Shown in pieces: positions 56,015 through 63,269 of a stretch of DNA of 64,000 nt (its first letter is position 1; every line of letters begins with the position of its first letter). The notes below the pieces were generated by a model that ran no database searches, had not been told where the DNA came from, and saw only the letters and a program-made list of their open reading frames with translations. The translations under genes and the position numbers were made by a program. The DNA comes from DASWJZ01 sp963761005 (lineage in GTDB: Bacteria; Pseudomonadota; Alphaproteobacteria; Rhizobiales; Afifellaceae), in contig CAVXFK010000027.1 in NCBI GenBank assembly GCA_963761005.1, positions 434,001 through 498,000 on the forward strand, written 5' to 3'.

Positions 56015-57469
56015 CTAGAAGCGGTGCGAGCGCAGCATCGCGTTGGCGATGTCTTCCGCAGCGGGATGGTCGCCATATCCGAAGTCCGCTTCGAACACGC
56101 AGCTGCTTCGATCGCGGGCCCATCCGAGATACTGGGTGATGCTGTCGACTTGATCGTCATACCGACCGTTCGGGAACCCGAACAGCTCATGCAGCAGGGC
56201 GGGAAGCCAAGGCGCGTCGACGGGCAATAGCACCTGACCACTTTCGAACATGGGCGTGACGGCCGTGAGTCGTGTTTCCTTATCGTCCTTGGAGCGCCTA
56301 CCGATCGGCCAGATGGCATGCTGCGCGCGCAGTGTCTGGATGAGGCTGATCCCAGAGCCCTGTTCCTCGATCAGCACTGCATTGGGCTGATGCTGCCGAT
56401 GAAGCGAGACCACCGCCCTGATCAACTCCGGGAAGTCCAGCTGCTCACGATAAACGTCGAGAAGATGGTGCTGGCCGTTGCGCTCCCCCCAAGTCGTGCA
56501 GACCGAGTAGTCGGCGCGCGGATTTCCCTTGAGCGCAGTGTCCCAGGACTGCGCAATGCGCAGGCCGCTCGGATCGAGCGGGAAATCGTAGCTCCTTAGC
56601 CACTCACGCTGTATCCGGAGTCCGTCGGCTGGGACGGGCGACTGCTGATACTGCGCTTCGAATGCGGCGCTGCCGAGATTGCGGCGAAGCTCGTCGAGTG
56701 CGGAGGGCGGCTCGCGCTCAGGGTGGAGCACGTCGCCAACATGCCGGACATGGGTCCTGCCGTCCCCGAGCACGATTTCCTCCTCGGCACCGGCGATGGC
56801 AGGCAAACAGAGATGGGTCCAGCCGTTGTCGCGGAGCAAATGTCCGGTAAGATCGTCCTCGTGCAGCCGCTGCATAACGAGAATGATCGCGCCCTCGACC
56901 TTGCTGTCGAGCCGGCTGAACAGCGTCTCGCGGTAATAGCGAATGACACGCTCTCGCGTCGCTTGCGACGGCGCCTCGTCGGGCTTCATCGGGTCGTCGA
57001 TGATGATCGTCCCGGCACCGAAACCGGTGACTACCGCACCCAGCGAGGTGGAGAGCCTGGCCCCGCCCAGGGTCGTCTCGAGCATCTCTTCGGTGTCCTT
57101 GCTGATAATCGTCTGCGGGAAGACCCGATGATACCACTCGCTGTCGAGGATCCGGCGGAAGTCGCGCGAGAGCTTGGCCGCGAGCGGCTGGGCATAGGAC
57201 ACGCAGATCAATCTCTCGCCGGGATTATGGCCGAGAATGAATGCGGGCAGCGCCACCGAAGCCAGGATCGATTTAAGCGAGCGCGGGGGCACGTTAATGA
57301 TTAGGCGCCTCTCAATACCCCTACGCGCCTGCTCCAGGCGATGCGCAATCGCGTCGATGTGCCAATTCGCATAGAACTTCGCGCGTGGATGCAATGTGTG
57401 GAAGACCTTCTGTGCAAACGCCGCGAAATTCGTGCGGAGCAGCGCGTCCAGCACCTCCTGATTGGTCAT
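56015..57469 (-). CDS. terL: Phage terminase large subunit
   Basis: Intact 484-residue DNA-packaging motor. LIINVPPRSLKSILAS is the Walker A-like loop of this TerL group (lacking GK); TGFGAGTIIIDDPM is Walker B; RVIRYYRETLFSR and MQRLHEDDLTGHLL are coupling motifs. The nuclease half has SWDTALKGNPRADYS (metal Asp), VLIEEQGSGISLIQ and a final NGRYDDQVDSITQYL with the last metal-binding Asp. The start ATG overlaps the stop of the DUF5681 gene (TAATG). It is the best-preserved phage gene in the block, yet there is no portal, capsid or tail gene in the window, so it serves a cassette rather than a full prophage. Confidence 0.92.
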   Translation of the reverse strand: MTNQEVLDALLRTNFAAFAQKVFHTLHPRAKFYANWHIDAIAHRLEQARRGIERRLIINVPPRSLKSILASVALPAFILGHNPGERLICVSYAQPLAAKLSRDFRRILDSEWYHRVFPQTIISKDTEEMLETTLGGARLSTSLGAVVTGFGAGTIIIDDPMKPDEAPSQATRERVIRYYRETLFSRLDSKVEGAIILVMQRLHEDDLTGHLLRDNGWTHLCLPAIAGAEEEIVLGDGRTHVRHVGDVLHPEREPPSALDELRRNLGSAAFEAQYQQSPVPADGLRIQREWLRSYDFPLDPSGLRIAQSWDTALKGNPRADYSVCTTWGERNGQHHLLDVYREQLDFPELIRAVVSLHRQHQPNAVLIEEQGSGISLIQTLRAQHAIWPIGRRSKDDKETRLTAVTPMFESGQVLLPVDAPWLPALLHELFGFPNGRYDDQVDSITQYLGWARDRSSCVFEADFGYGDHPAAEDIANAMLRSHRF

Positions 57470-57843
57470 TACTGGTCTCCTTTCGGCGCCCGCCGACGAG
57501 CGAGAAAGGCGTCCAGTAGTGCCTCATCTTCTGCCGCGAGCGGAACATCGACTGGCACGTCTGCTTCAGGGTCGAGCAGGCGCATCATCAGGTTGAGGAT
57601 GAGATTGGCCGCACGGCTATCGCCGCCGATCCCACGTGCGGTCAGGGCCTTCAGGAGAGCGCGCTGCTTGGTGATGCGCCGAGGCACACCCCCTTCGCTA
57701 ATCTGGACCAACTCACTCAGCTCTGCAGCGAGATCGGTCTTGAGGTTGCGCTGACCCTTGGCCCGGCCGGTGGGATTGCCACTCTGGCCTTTCTTCCAAC
57801 GCGTGTGCTCGGGGGGGTTCTTGTAGCCGACCGGCCTAGTCAT
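57469..57843 (-). CDS. DUF5681 protein (probable terminase small subunit-like)
   Basis: A 124-residue protein from ATG 57843, chosen because the family begins VGYKNPPEHTRWKKGQSGNP, visible right after it; 20 extra upstream codons overlap the methyltransferase and are unlikely. The GQSGNPTGRAKGQRN segment is the DUF5681 signature. It is regularly found directly upstream of TerL, so a small-terminase or packaging-associated role is presumed. Its start overlaps the methyltransferase end by eight bases and its stop overlaps the TerL start. Confidence 0.83.
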   Translation of the reverse strand: MTRPVGYKNPPEHTRWKKGQSGNPTGRAKGQRNLKTDLAAELSELVQISEGGVPRRITKQRALLKALTARGIGGDSRAANLILNLMMRLLDPEADVPVDVPLAAEDEALLDAFLARRRAPKGDQ

Positions 57844-59179
57844 GGTCGGCGTCCGCGGCATTTCGAGCGTCCGAAACGTCGTCGAAGCAATTGCCGTCGC
57901 CAACGAGGATCGCCTTGCCGCCGGTCAGCGCCTGCCAGCGCCGGATGGCGGTGTCGACATAGCGCGGATCGAGCTCGATCGCCGCCGCTTTCCGCCCGGT
58001 GCGCTCGGCGGCGAGAATAGTCGTACCTGACCCCGCGAACGGGTCGAGCACGAGGCTGCCGCGCTTCGAGACATCTCGGATCGCATCCGCGACCAGCAAC
58101 ACCGGCTTGACCGTCGGGTGGAGAGCCAGGTCCTCGTCGCGTCCCGATCGGAAGGTGTTGGCACCGGCATAATCCCAAACCGTCGTACGATAGCGCCCGT
58201 GCCGGCCAAGCTCGATATTGTTAACGTGCGGCGCGGTGCCGTTCTTGTAGACCAGCACCATCTCGTGCTTCGAGCGGTACAGAGAGCCCATGCCGCCATT
58301 CGTCTTGTTCCAAATACAAATCGCCTTGAGCTCGGTGTACGCAGCGTCGCCGGCCTCCAAAATCTCGCTGAGGTGGCGCCAATCCATGCAGTGAAAGTGG
58401 ATGGAGCCATCGGTGCTGAACCGCGTCAGATGGCCCATATAGGTCGAGAGGAAGCGCGTGAACTGGTCGCGCGACATCTCGCCTGAGGCCATAGCGAACT
58501 CACGATGCATCGTCCGCCCGAGCCCGGAGACGTGGCCATGCACAGGCAAATTGTAGGGCGCGTCAGTGAACACCATGTCTGCCAGTTGGCCACCAAGCAG
58601 GCGGGCATAGGCATCCACCTCCAGCGCGTTGGCGCAAAGCAACCGATGCTCATTGAGCATCCATAGATCGCCCGCTTGGCTGACAGGCACCGCGTTGAGG
58701 TCGGGCTCGGCGAAGCTGTCCGCGGGATCGGCCGCGCTGAGGCTCGGCGGCTCAAGCAGGATATCGATTTCGGCTGTCTCGAAGCCGGTGAGCTCGATCG
58801 CGAAGTCGACAGCACAGAGATCCGCAAGCTGCTTTGCCAGCAGCTCGGGATCGAAATACGACATGTCGCCGAGTTTGTTGTCGGCGATGGCCAGCGCGGT
58901 CTTCTGCACCTCGCTCAAATGGCTCAGCCGGACGCACGGGATTTTCTGCATACCGAGCGCTTTGGCCGCTTCGAGCCTCGCATGGCCGGCGATCACGCCC
59001 AGTCGTTCGTCGACCAGTATCGGATTGTTGAAACCCAGCTCATCGATGACGGCCTTCAGCCGCGCGAGCTGACGCTGCGGGTGCTTTCGTGCGTTTCGTG
59101 GATCAGGTGTGAGAGCGCTGATAGCGAGATATTCGATTGACAGGTCCCGCGCATCTGAAGGTCTTGATCGGTTAGCCAT
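57836..59179 (-). CDS. ParB-domain / DNA adenine or cytosine methyltransferase fusion
   Basis: Intact 447-residue protein. The N-terminal ParB/Srx domain (IEYLAISALTPDPRNARKHP, VIAGHARLEAAKALG, IADNKLG) precedes a beta-class methyltransferase: TDAPYNLPVHG is motif IV (DAPY in place of DPPY), FHCMDWRHLSEIL and IWNKTNGGMGSLYRS lie between, and LVLDPFAGSGTTILAAERTGR is motif I. Such fusions modify DNA of phages and plasmids and are usually orphan, with no restriction partner seen here. ATG 59179 follows TGAGGAGACC. It starts the minus-strand cassette. Recognition sequence unknown. Confidence 0.9.
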   Translation of the reverse strand: MANRSRPSDARDLSIEYLAISALTPDPRNARKHPQRQLARLKAVIDELGFNNPILVDERLGVIAGHARLEAAKALGMQKIPCVRLSHLSEVQKTALAIADNKLGDMSYFDPELLAKQLADLCAVDFAIELTGFETAEIDILLEPPSLSAADPADSFAEPDLNAVPVSQAGDLWMLNEHRLLCANALEVDAYARLLGGQLADMVFTDAPYNLPVHGHVSGLGRTMHREFAMASGEMSRDQFTRFLSTYMGHLTRFSTDGSIHFHCMDWRHLSEILEAGDAAYTELKAICIWNKTNGGMGSLYRSKHEMVLVYKNGTAPHVNNIELGRHGRYRTTVWDYAGANTFRSGRDEDLALHPTVKPVLLVADAIRDVSKRGSLVLDPFAGSGTTILAAERTGRKAAAIELDPRYVDTAIRRWQALTGGKAILVGDGNCFDDVSDARNAADADHD

Positions 59180-59374
59180 GAGGGTCTCCTCAGGCCGAGA
59201 AAAATCGGCACACATAACGTAAATATCGGCTCATTCGCAGACGCGGGTCGGCCAGCGCGGGAATCCGGGCGTTACACGGGTAAAGCTCGGTTCGCCCATC
59301 TGGACCGCCGGAAGGAGCTGACGGAGCAGCCGAGCAAGGAGCGGAGGAACACGAACTCAAAGCGAGACTGCGAG

Positions 59375-59418
59375 CAGCCAGCCAGCCAGCCAGCCAACCA
59401 GCTACCAGCTACCCAGCT
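59375..59418. repeat. CAGC x5 microsatellite plus ACCAGCT repeats
   Basis: Five copies of CAGC at 59375-59394, followed by ACCAGCT at 59397-59403 and 59404-59410 and ACCCAGCT at 59411-59418. A simple-sequence run that could slip during replication. Not in a gene. Confidence 0.9.
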
Positions 59419-59443
59419 GAATTTGCCTGCTTGGGACGATCGA

Positions 59444-59656
59444 TTTCCCTGCTCTGTCCAGCAGGGAAATTACCCAAATTCGGGCGTCCACACCGGGCTT
59501 TAGACCCGACATGAACCTCCCCTCGGCGGGCAAAAAGGCGGAATTCCCTGTAGATATCCCTGAACGCAGGGAATTGCGCACGGAGACGAGTTCGCAGCAG
59601 ACTGCCTCCACCAGAATAGCTGCGCAGAAATTCCCGGTTCGTGTACAGACCGGAAT
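59444..59656. repeat. Iterated GGGAAWT motif cluster
   Basis: AGGGAAA/T-type heptamers recur at about 59444 (minus), 59463, 59541 (minus), 59568 and 59631 (minus), with a related CGGAATTC at 59651. Five or six copies in roughly 210 bases is more than expected in GC-rich DNA. Role unknown; perhaps binding sites or a degenerate repeat family. Confidence 0.5.
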
Positions 59657-59764
59657 TCTGCAGGAGCCGGGCCAAACCAAGCTGGCCTTGCGCAGGGCGA
59701 GCCTCGGTTTTCGCAGGTCAGACCAAAGTCTTCGCGTTATTTTCCCGTGGAACCGGGAACGGTC

Positions 59765-61447
59765 TTATCTCTGCCTTTCTCGCCAGTCCGGATTGATCCA
59801 CGGCTCGACATTTGAAGCCGGGAGTGGGGCTCGGCCCAGGATCATGTCGGCGGCCTTCTCGCCGACCATGATCGAAGGTGCGTTGATGTTGCCGTTGGTG
59901 ATCTCCGGGAAGATCGAGGAATCGGCGACGCGGAGCCCCTCGGTGCCGATCACCCGGCATTCCGAATCGACGACGCTCGCCACATCCTCCACCGCGCCCA
60001 TGCGGCAGGTGCCGCAGGGGTGGAAGGCGCTCTCGACCTCCTCGCGCACGAAATCGTCGAGCGCCTCGTCGGACTGCGCGGCGTCGCCTGGCGCAATCTC
60101 CTCGGCGCGATATTCGTCGAAGGCGGGCTGCGCAAAGATCTCGCGGGTGAGCCGGATGGCGGTGCGGAAGTCACGCCAGTCCTCCTCGGCGCTCATGTAG
60201 TTGAAGCGGATCGCGGGTGCGGCACTGGGTGAGGGAGACTTCAGCCGCACCTCGCCGCGCGAGGGCGAGCGCATCGGCCCGATATGCACCTGGAAGCCGT
60301 GTGCGGCCGTGGCGGCGCGTCCGTCGTAACGCACGGCCGCCGGCAGGAAGTGAAGCTGCAGATCGGGGTAGGGGGCGCCGGCGGCCGAGCGGATGAAGGC
60401 GCAGGCCTCAAATTGGTTGCTGGCGCCGAGCCCGCGGCTGTGCAGCAGCCACTCGATGCCGATCCTGGCACGCCCGAGAAGCCCGAGATAGGCGTTCAGC
60501 GTGATCGGCTGCAGGCACGCCTGCTGCACGTAGACCTCGAGGTGGTCCTGCAGATTGCCGCCGACGCCCGGCCGGCTGGCAACGACCTCGATCCCGTGCG
60601 CGCGAAGATGCTCCGCCGGGCCGATGCCGGAGAGCATCAGGAGCTGCGGCGAGTTGATGGCGGAGGCGGCGAGGATCACTTCCTTCCTGGCGGTCAGCGT
60701 CTCGACATGTCCCCAGCGGCTCGCGACGACGCCGATGGCGCGCCGCCCCTTGAAGACGATGCGTTCGGCGCGCGTGCCGGTGCGAAGCGAAACGTTCGGG
60801 CGCTTGAGCGCCGGCCGGAGATAGGCGTTCGCGGCCGACCAGCGGCGGCCCTTCCACACCGTCATCTCCATCGGCCCGAAGCCTTCCTGCTTCGCGCCGT
60901 TGTAGTCGGCGGTGAAGGAATAGCCGGCCTCGACACCGGCATCGATGAAGGCGCGGTAGAGCGGGTTGGTCATCTGGCCGCGGGTCACGTGGAGCGGCCC
61001 GTCCTTGCCGCGCCAGCCCTCCGCCCCATCGCCCGAACGGCCGCCCGAGCCGTTCAGATGCGCGTGCTCCATGCGCTTGAAGTAGGGGAGCACGTCCTTG
61101 AAGGCCCAGCCCTTCGCGCCCGCCGCCTCCCAGCGGTTGAAGTCCTCGGCGTGGCCGCGCACGAAGACCATGCCGTTGATGGAGGAGGAGCCGCCGATCA
61201 CCTTTCCGCGCGGCGTCGCCAGTCGTCTTCCGCCAAGATGCGGCTCCGGCTCGGTGCGATAGCCCCAGTCGTAGGCGCGCATGTTCATGGGGATGGAGAA
61301 GGCCGCCGGCATCTGGATCAGCGGCCCAATGTCGGTGCCGCCGTATTCGAGCACGAGAACGGTGTTCTTGCCGTCCTCGGAGAGCCGATAGGCGAGCGCG
61401 CAGCCGGCGGAGCCGGCGCCGACCACGATGTAGTCGGCCTCATGCAT
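59765..61447 (-). CDS. betA: Choline dehydrogenase (GMC oxidoreductase)
   Basis: FAD-dependent oxidation of choline to betaine aldehyde and on to glycine betaine. 560 residues, the normal BetA length. YIVVGAGSAGCALAYRLSED is the FAD-binding loop; ATPRGKVIGGSSSINGMVF is GMC signature 1; ASAINSPQLLMLSGIGPAEH is signature 2; ESAFHPCGTCRMG holds the catalytic His region and NGNINAPSIMVGEKAAD the final one. ATG 61447 overlaps the betI stop by eight bases and begins MHEADYIVVGAG, the usual start; 26 more in-frame codons upstream lie inside betI. No betaine aldehyde dehydrogenase (betB) follows in the window. Confidence 0.95.
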   Translation of the reverse strand: MHEADYIVVGAGSAGCALAYRLSEDGKNTVLVLEYGGTDIGPLIQMPAAFSIPMNMRAYDWGYRTEPEPHLGGRRLATPRGKVIGGSSSINGMVFVRGHAEDFNRWEAAGAKGWAFKDVLPYFKRMEHAHLNGSGGRSGDGAEGWRGKDGPLHVTRGQMTNPLYRAFIDAGVEAGYSFTADYNGAKQEGFGPMEMTVWKGRRWSAANAYLRPALKRPNVSLRTGTRAERIVFKGRRAIGVVASRWGHVETLTARKEVILAASAINSPQLLMLSGIGPAEHLRAHGIEVVASRPGVGGNLQDHLEVYVQQACLQPITLNAYLGLLGRARIGIEWLLHSRGLGASNQFEACAFIRSAAGAPYPDLQLHFLPAAVRYDGRAATAAHGFQVHIGPMRSPSRGEVRLKSPSPSAAPAIRFNYMSAEEDWRDFRTAIRLTREIFAQPAFDEYRAEEIAPGDAAQSDEALDDFVREEVESAFHPCGTCRMGAVEDVASVVDSECRVIGTEGLRVADSSIFPEITNGNINAPSIMVGEKAADMILGRAPLPASNVEPWINPDWRERQR

Positions 61448-62027
61448 TGGCGCGAAAGAGCGCTTCGGAGATTGCATCCTCCACCAGCCTGGCGGCGCTA
61501 TCCGGGTCCGGGTTGGCGTCGGCAAGCGAGCGGCGGATCCACAATCCGTCGATCAGCGCGGCTGCGGTCTCGGCGATGCGAAGCGCATGCTCGCGCGTCG
61601 TGAGCTCGCCGAGCGGATGGATAAGATTGCTTTCGAGGCGGCGGCGATAGATGCGCAAGAGCCGCCGCGCCTCCGGGTCGTTCTGCGCCTGCACGTAGAA
61701 GGCAAGCCACGCGGAGATCACGGCCGGGCGGAATTGGCAGGTGGAGAAATTGCCTTGGACCACCGCGGCGAGCCGTTCGCGCGGCGTCTTCGCCTCGGCG
61801 AGCCGTGCCTGAATCTCGTCGCCGAGCTCGGAGAGGAGATGGCGCATCGTGGCGAGCAGGAGCTGGTCCTTGCCGCCGAAATAGTGGTGCGCAAGCGCCG
61901 CCGAGACCCCGGCGCGGCGGGCGATCTCGCCCATCGTGACCTGGCCCATGCCGCGGTCGTGGATGGTGTCGATCGCCGCCGCGATCAGCGCCTTGCGGCG
62001 CACCGGCTCCATTCCGATCCGCGGCAT
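61440..62027 (-). CDS. betI: Choline-responsive TetR-family repressor BetI
   Basis: Intact 195-residue TetR regulator. The helix-turn-helix is MGQVTMGEIARRAGVSAALA followed by HHYFGGKDQLLLATMRHLLS, a typical BetI N-terminus (RRKALIAAAIDTIHDRG). The C-terminal domain has SAWLAFYVQAQNDPEARRL and ALIDGLWIRRSLAD, as in other BetI proteins. It represses bet and cho genes when choline is absent. It is divergent from choX, with a perfect 16-base palindrome between the two, and overlaps betA, so betI and betA form a coupled unit. Confidence 0.94.
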   Translation of the reverse strand: MPRIGMEPVRRKALIAAAIDTIHDRGMGQVTMGEIARRAGVSAALAHHYFGGKDQLLLATMRHLLSELGDEIQARLAEAKTPRERLAAVVQGNFSTCQFRPAVISAWLAFYVQAQNDPEARRLLRIYRRRLESNLIHPLGELTTREHALRIAETAAALIDGLWIRRSLADANPDPDSAARLVEDAISEALFRANA

Positions 62028-62070
62028 CCGTCTCGCCTCGCAACTTGGCTCGTTCGCTATCGGTTTTTGA

Positions 62071-62086
62071 TTGATTGATCAATCAA
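62071..62086. promoter_or_regulatory. Probable BetI operator (16-bp palindrome)
   Basis: A perfect inverted repeat TTGATTGATCAATCAA lies 44 bases upstream of the betI start and 104 bases upstream of the choX start. Palindromes of this TTGATNNATCAA type are the known kind of BetI site, so one site may control both directions. Confidence 0.82.
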
Positions 62087-62189
62087 GATAAGCTTGCAAG
62101 GCTCTACCATTGATGTTTCCATGGCGGAGATGAGCGGCCTCGGCGGCGGGGCGGCCGGCCGTGCAATCCAAGTCCGAGGGAGACTTTCC

Positions 62190-63125
62190 ATGCAGGTGTT
62201 GATGAAAGGGTGCGCGTTGGCGGCGCTCTTGGTCGCCGTGTCGGCGGGCGCTGCTGCTGCGCAGGATCCGGAGAGCTGCAAGACCGTCAATTTCTCCGAT
62301 GTCGGCTGGACCGATATCACGGCGACGACCGCCGTCTCCTCGGTCATTCTGAAGGCCATCGGTTACGATCCGGAGGTGCAGGTGCTCTCCGTGCCGGTCA
62401 CCTACGCCTCGCTCAAGAACAAGGACATCGACGTCTTCCTCGGCAACTGGATGCCCTCGATGGCCGCCGACGTGAAGCCCTTCCTCGACGACAAGTCGGT
62501 GGAGTCGATCTCGGAGAACCTCGAAGGCGCAGGCTACGGCCTTGTCGTTCCGACCTACGTCGCCGATGCGGGCGTGAAGAGCCTGACCGATGTCGGCAAG
62601 TTCGGCGACAAGTTCGACCACAAGATCTACGGGATCGAGCCTGGCAACGACGGCAACCGCATCGTGCTCGGCATGATCGCCGACAAGGCGAACGGGCTCG
62701 ACGGGTTCGAGCTGGTTGAATCCTCCGAGGCCGGCATGCTGGCGCAGGCCGAGAAGGAGATGAAGAACAACGGATGGATCGTCTTCCTCGGCTGGACGCC
62801 GCATCCGGTCATGGGCGAGATGGCGATCACCTATCTCGATGGTATGGGCGATTCCGGCTTCGGCGCGGCGACGGTGCATACCAATGTGCGCGCGGGCTAT
62901 GTCGGCGACTGCCCGAACGCGGGCAAGTTCATCAGCAACCTGAAGTTCTCGCTGTCCATGGAGAACCACATCATGGACGAGATTCTGAAGGGGACTGACG
63001 CCGAAGAAGCGGCAACCGCGTGGCTCAAGGCAAATCCCGACGCCGTCACGCCCTGGCTTGCTGGTGTCACGACCTTCGACGGCGGCGACGCGATGGCCGC
63101 GGTCAAGGCTTCGCTGGGTTCATGA
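62190..63125 (+). CDS. choX: Choline ABC transporter, periplasmic binding protein
   Basis: Periplasmic choline-binding protein of the ChoX/ProX group, 311 residues. ATG 62190 follows AGGGAG and starts a signal peptide (residues 1-24, ending AAAAQ). VGWTDITATTAVSSVILKAIG, FLGNWMPSMAADVKPFLDD, EPGNDGNRIV and FLGWTPHPVMGEMAI are the family's ligand-pocket segments; the tryptophans and tyrosines in these form the aromatic box for the quaternary amine. The end (NPDAVTPWLAGVTTFDG) is complete. Upstream in-frame codons from 62094 precede the signal peptide and are not used. It is followed by choW after 144 bases. Confidence 0.94.
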   Translation: MQVLMKGCALAALLVAVSAGAAAAQDPESCKTVNFSDVGWTDITATTAVSSVILKAIGYDPEVQVLSVPVTYASLKNKDIDVFLGNWMPSMAADVKPFLDDKSVESISENLEGAGYGLVVPTYVADAGVKSLTDVGKFGDKFDHKIYGIEPGNDGNRIVLGMIADKANGLDGFELVESSEAGMLAQAEKEMKNNGWIVFLGWTPHPVMGEMAITYLDGMGDSGFGAATVHTNVRAGYVGDCPNAGKFISNLKFSLSMENHIMDEILKGTDAEEAATAWLKANPDAVTPWLAGVTTFDGGDAMAAVKASLGS

Positions 63126-63130
63126 GTGTC

Positions 63131-63235
63131 ACCCTCGGGCGAGCGAAGCAAGACCCGAGGGCCCGGATATGCGTCCCTGGAAGCGTTGCCGTTTCTGGGT
63201 CCTCGGATCGCGCGTTCGCGCGTCCGAGGATGACG
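63131..63235. repeat. Two-hairpin intergenic palindromic repeat
   Basis: CCCTCGGG (63132-63139) pairs with CCCGAGGG (63154-63161), and TCCTCGGA (63200-63207) with TCCGAGGA (63223-63230). Elements of this GTCATCCTCGG type are scattered between genes in many Hyphomicrobiales. Located between choX and choW, it may affect mRNA stability or attenuate choW. Confidence 0.65.
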
Positions 63236-63269
63236 CGTTCTAGCGCGGGTTAGCCAGAGGGCGCGCCGC

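Larger units (their letters stand above)
59180..59764. other. Non-coding region with short repeats
   Basis: About 585 bases between the methyltransferase and betA. No open frame has a recognisable product. It holds a CAGC microsatellite (listed) and a cluster of GGGAAWT-type motifs on both strands at about 59444-59656. It is probably a junction between the phage-like cassette and the core choline genes. Confidence 0.55.

Noticed and set aside
59375..59418. CRISPR array
   Set aside because: Repeat unit is only 4-7 bases with no spacers and no cas genes in the window.
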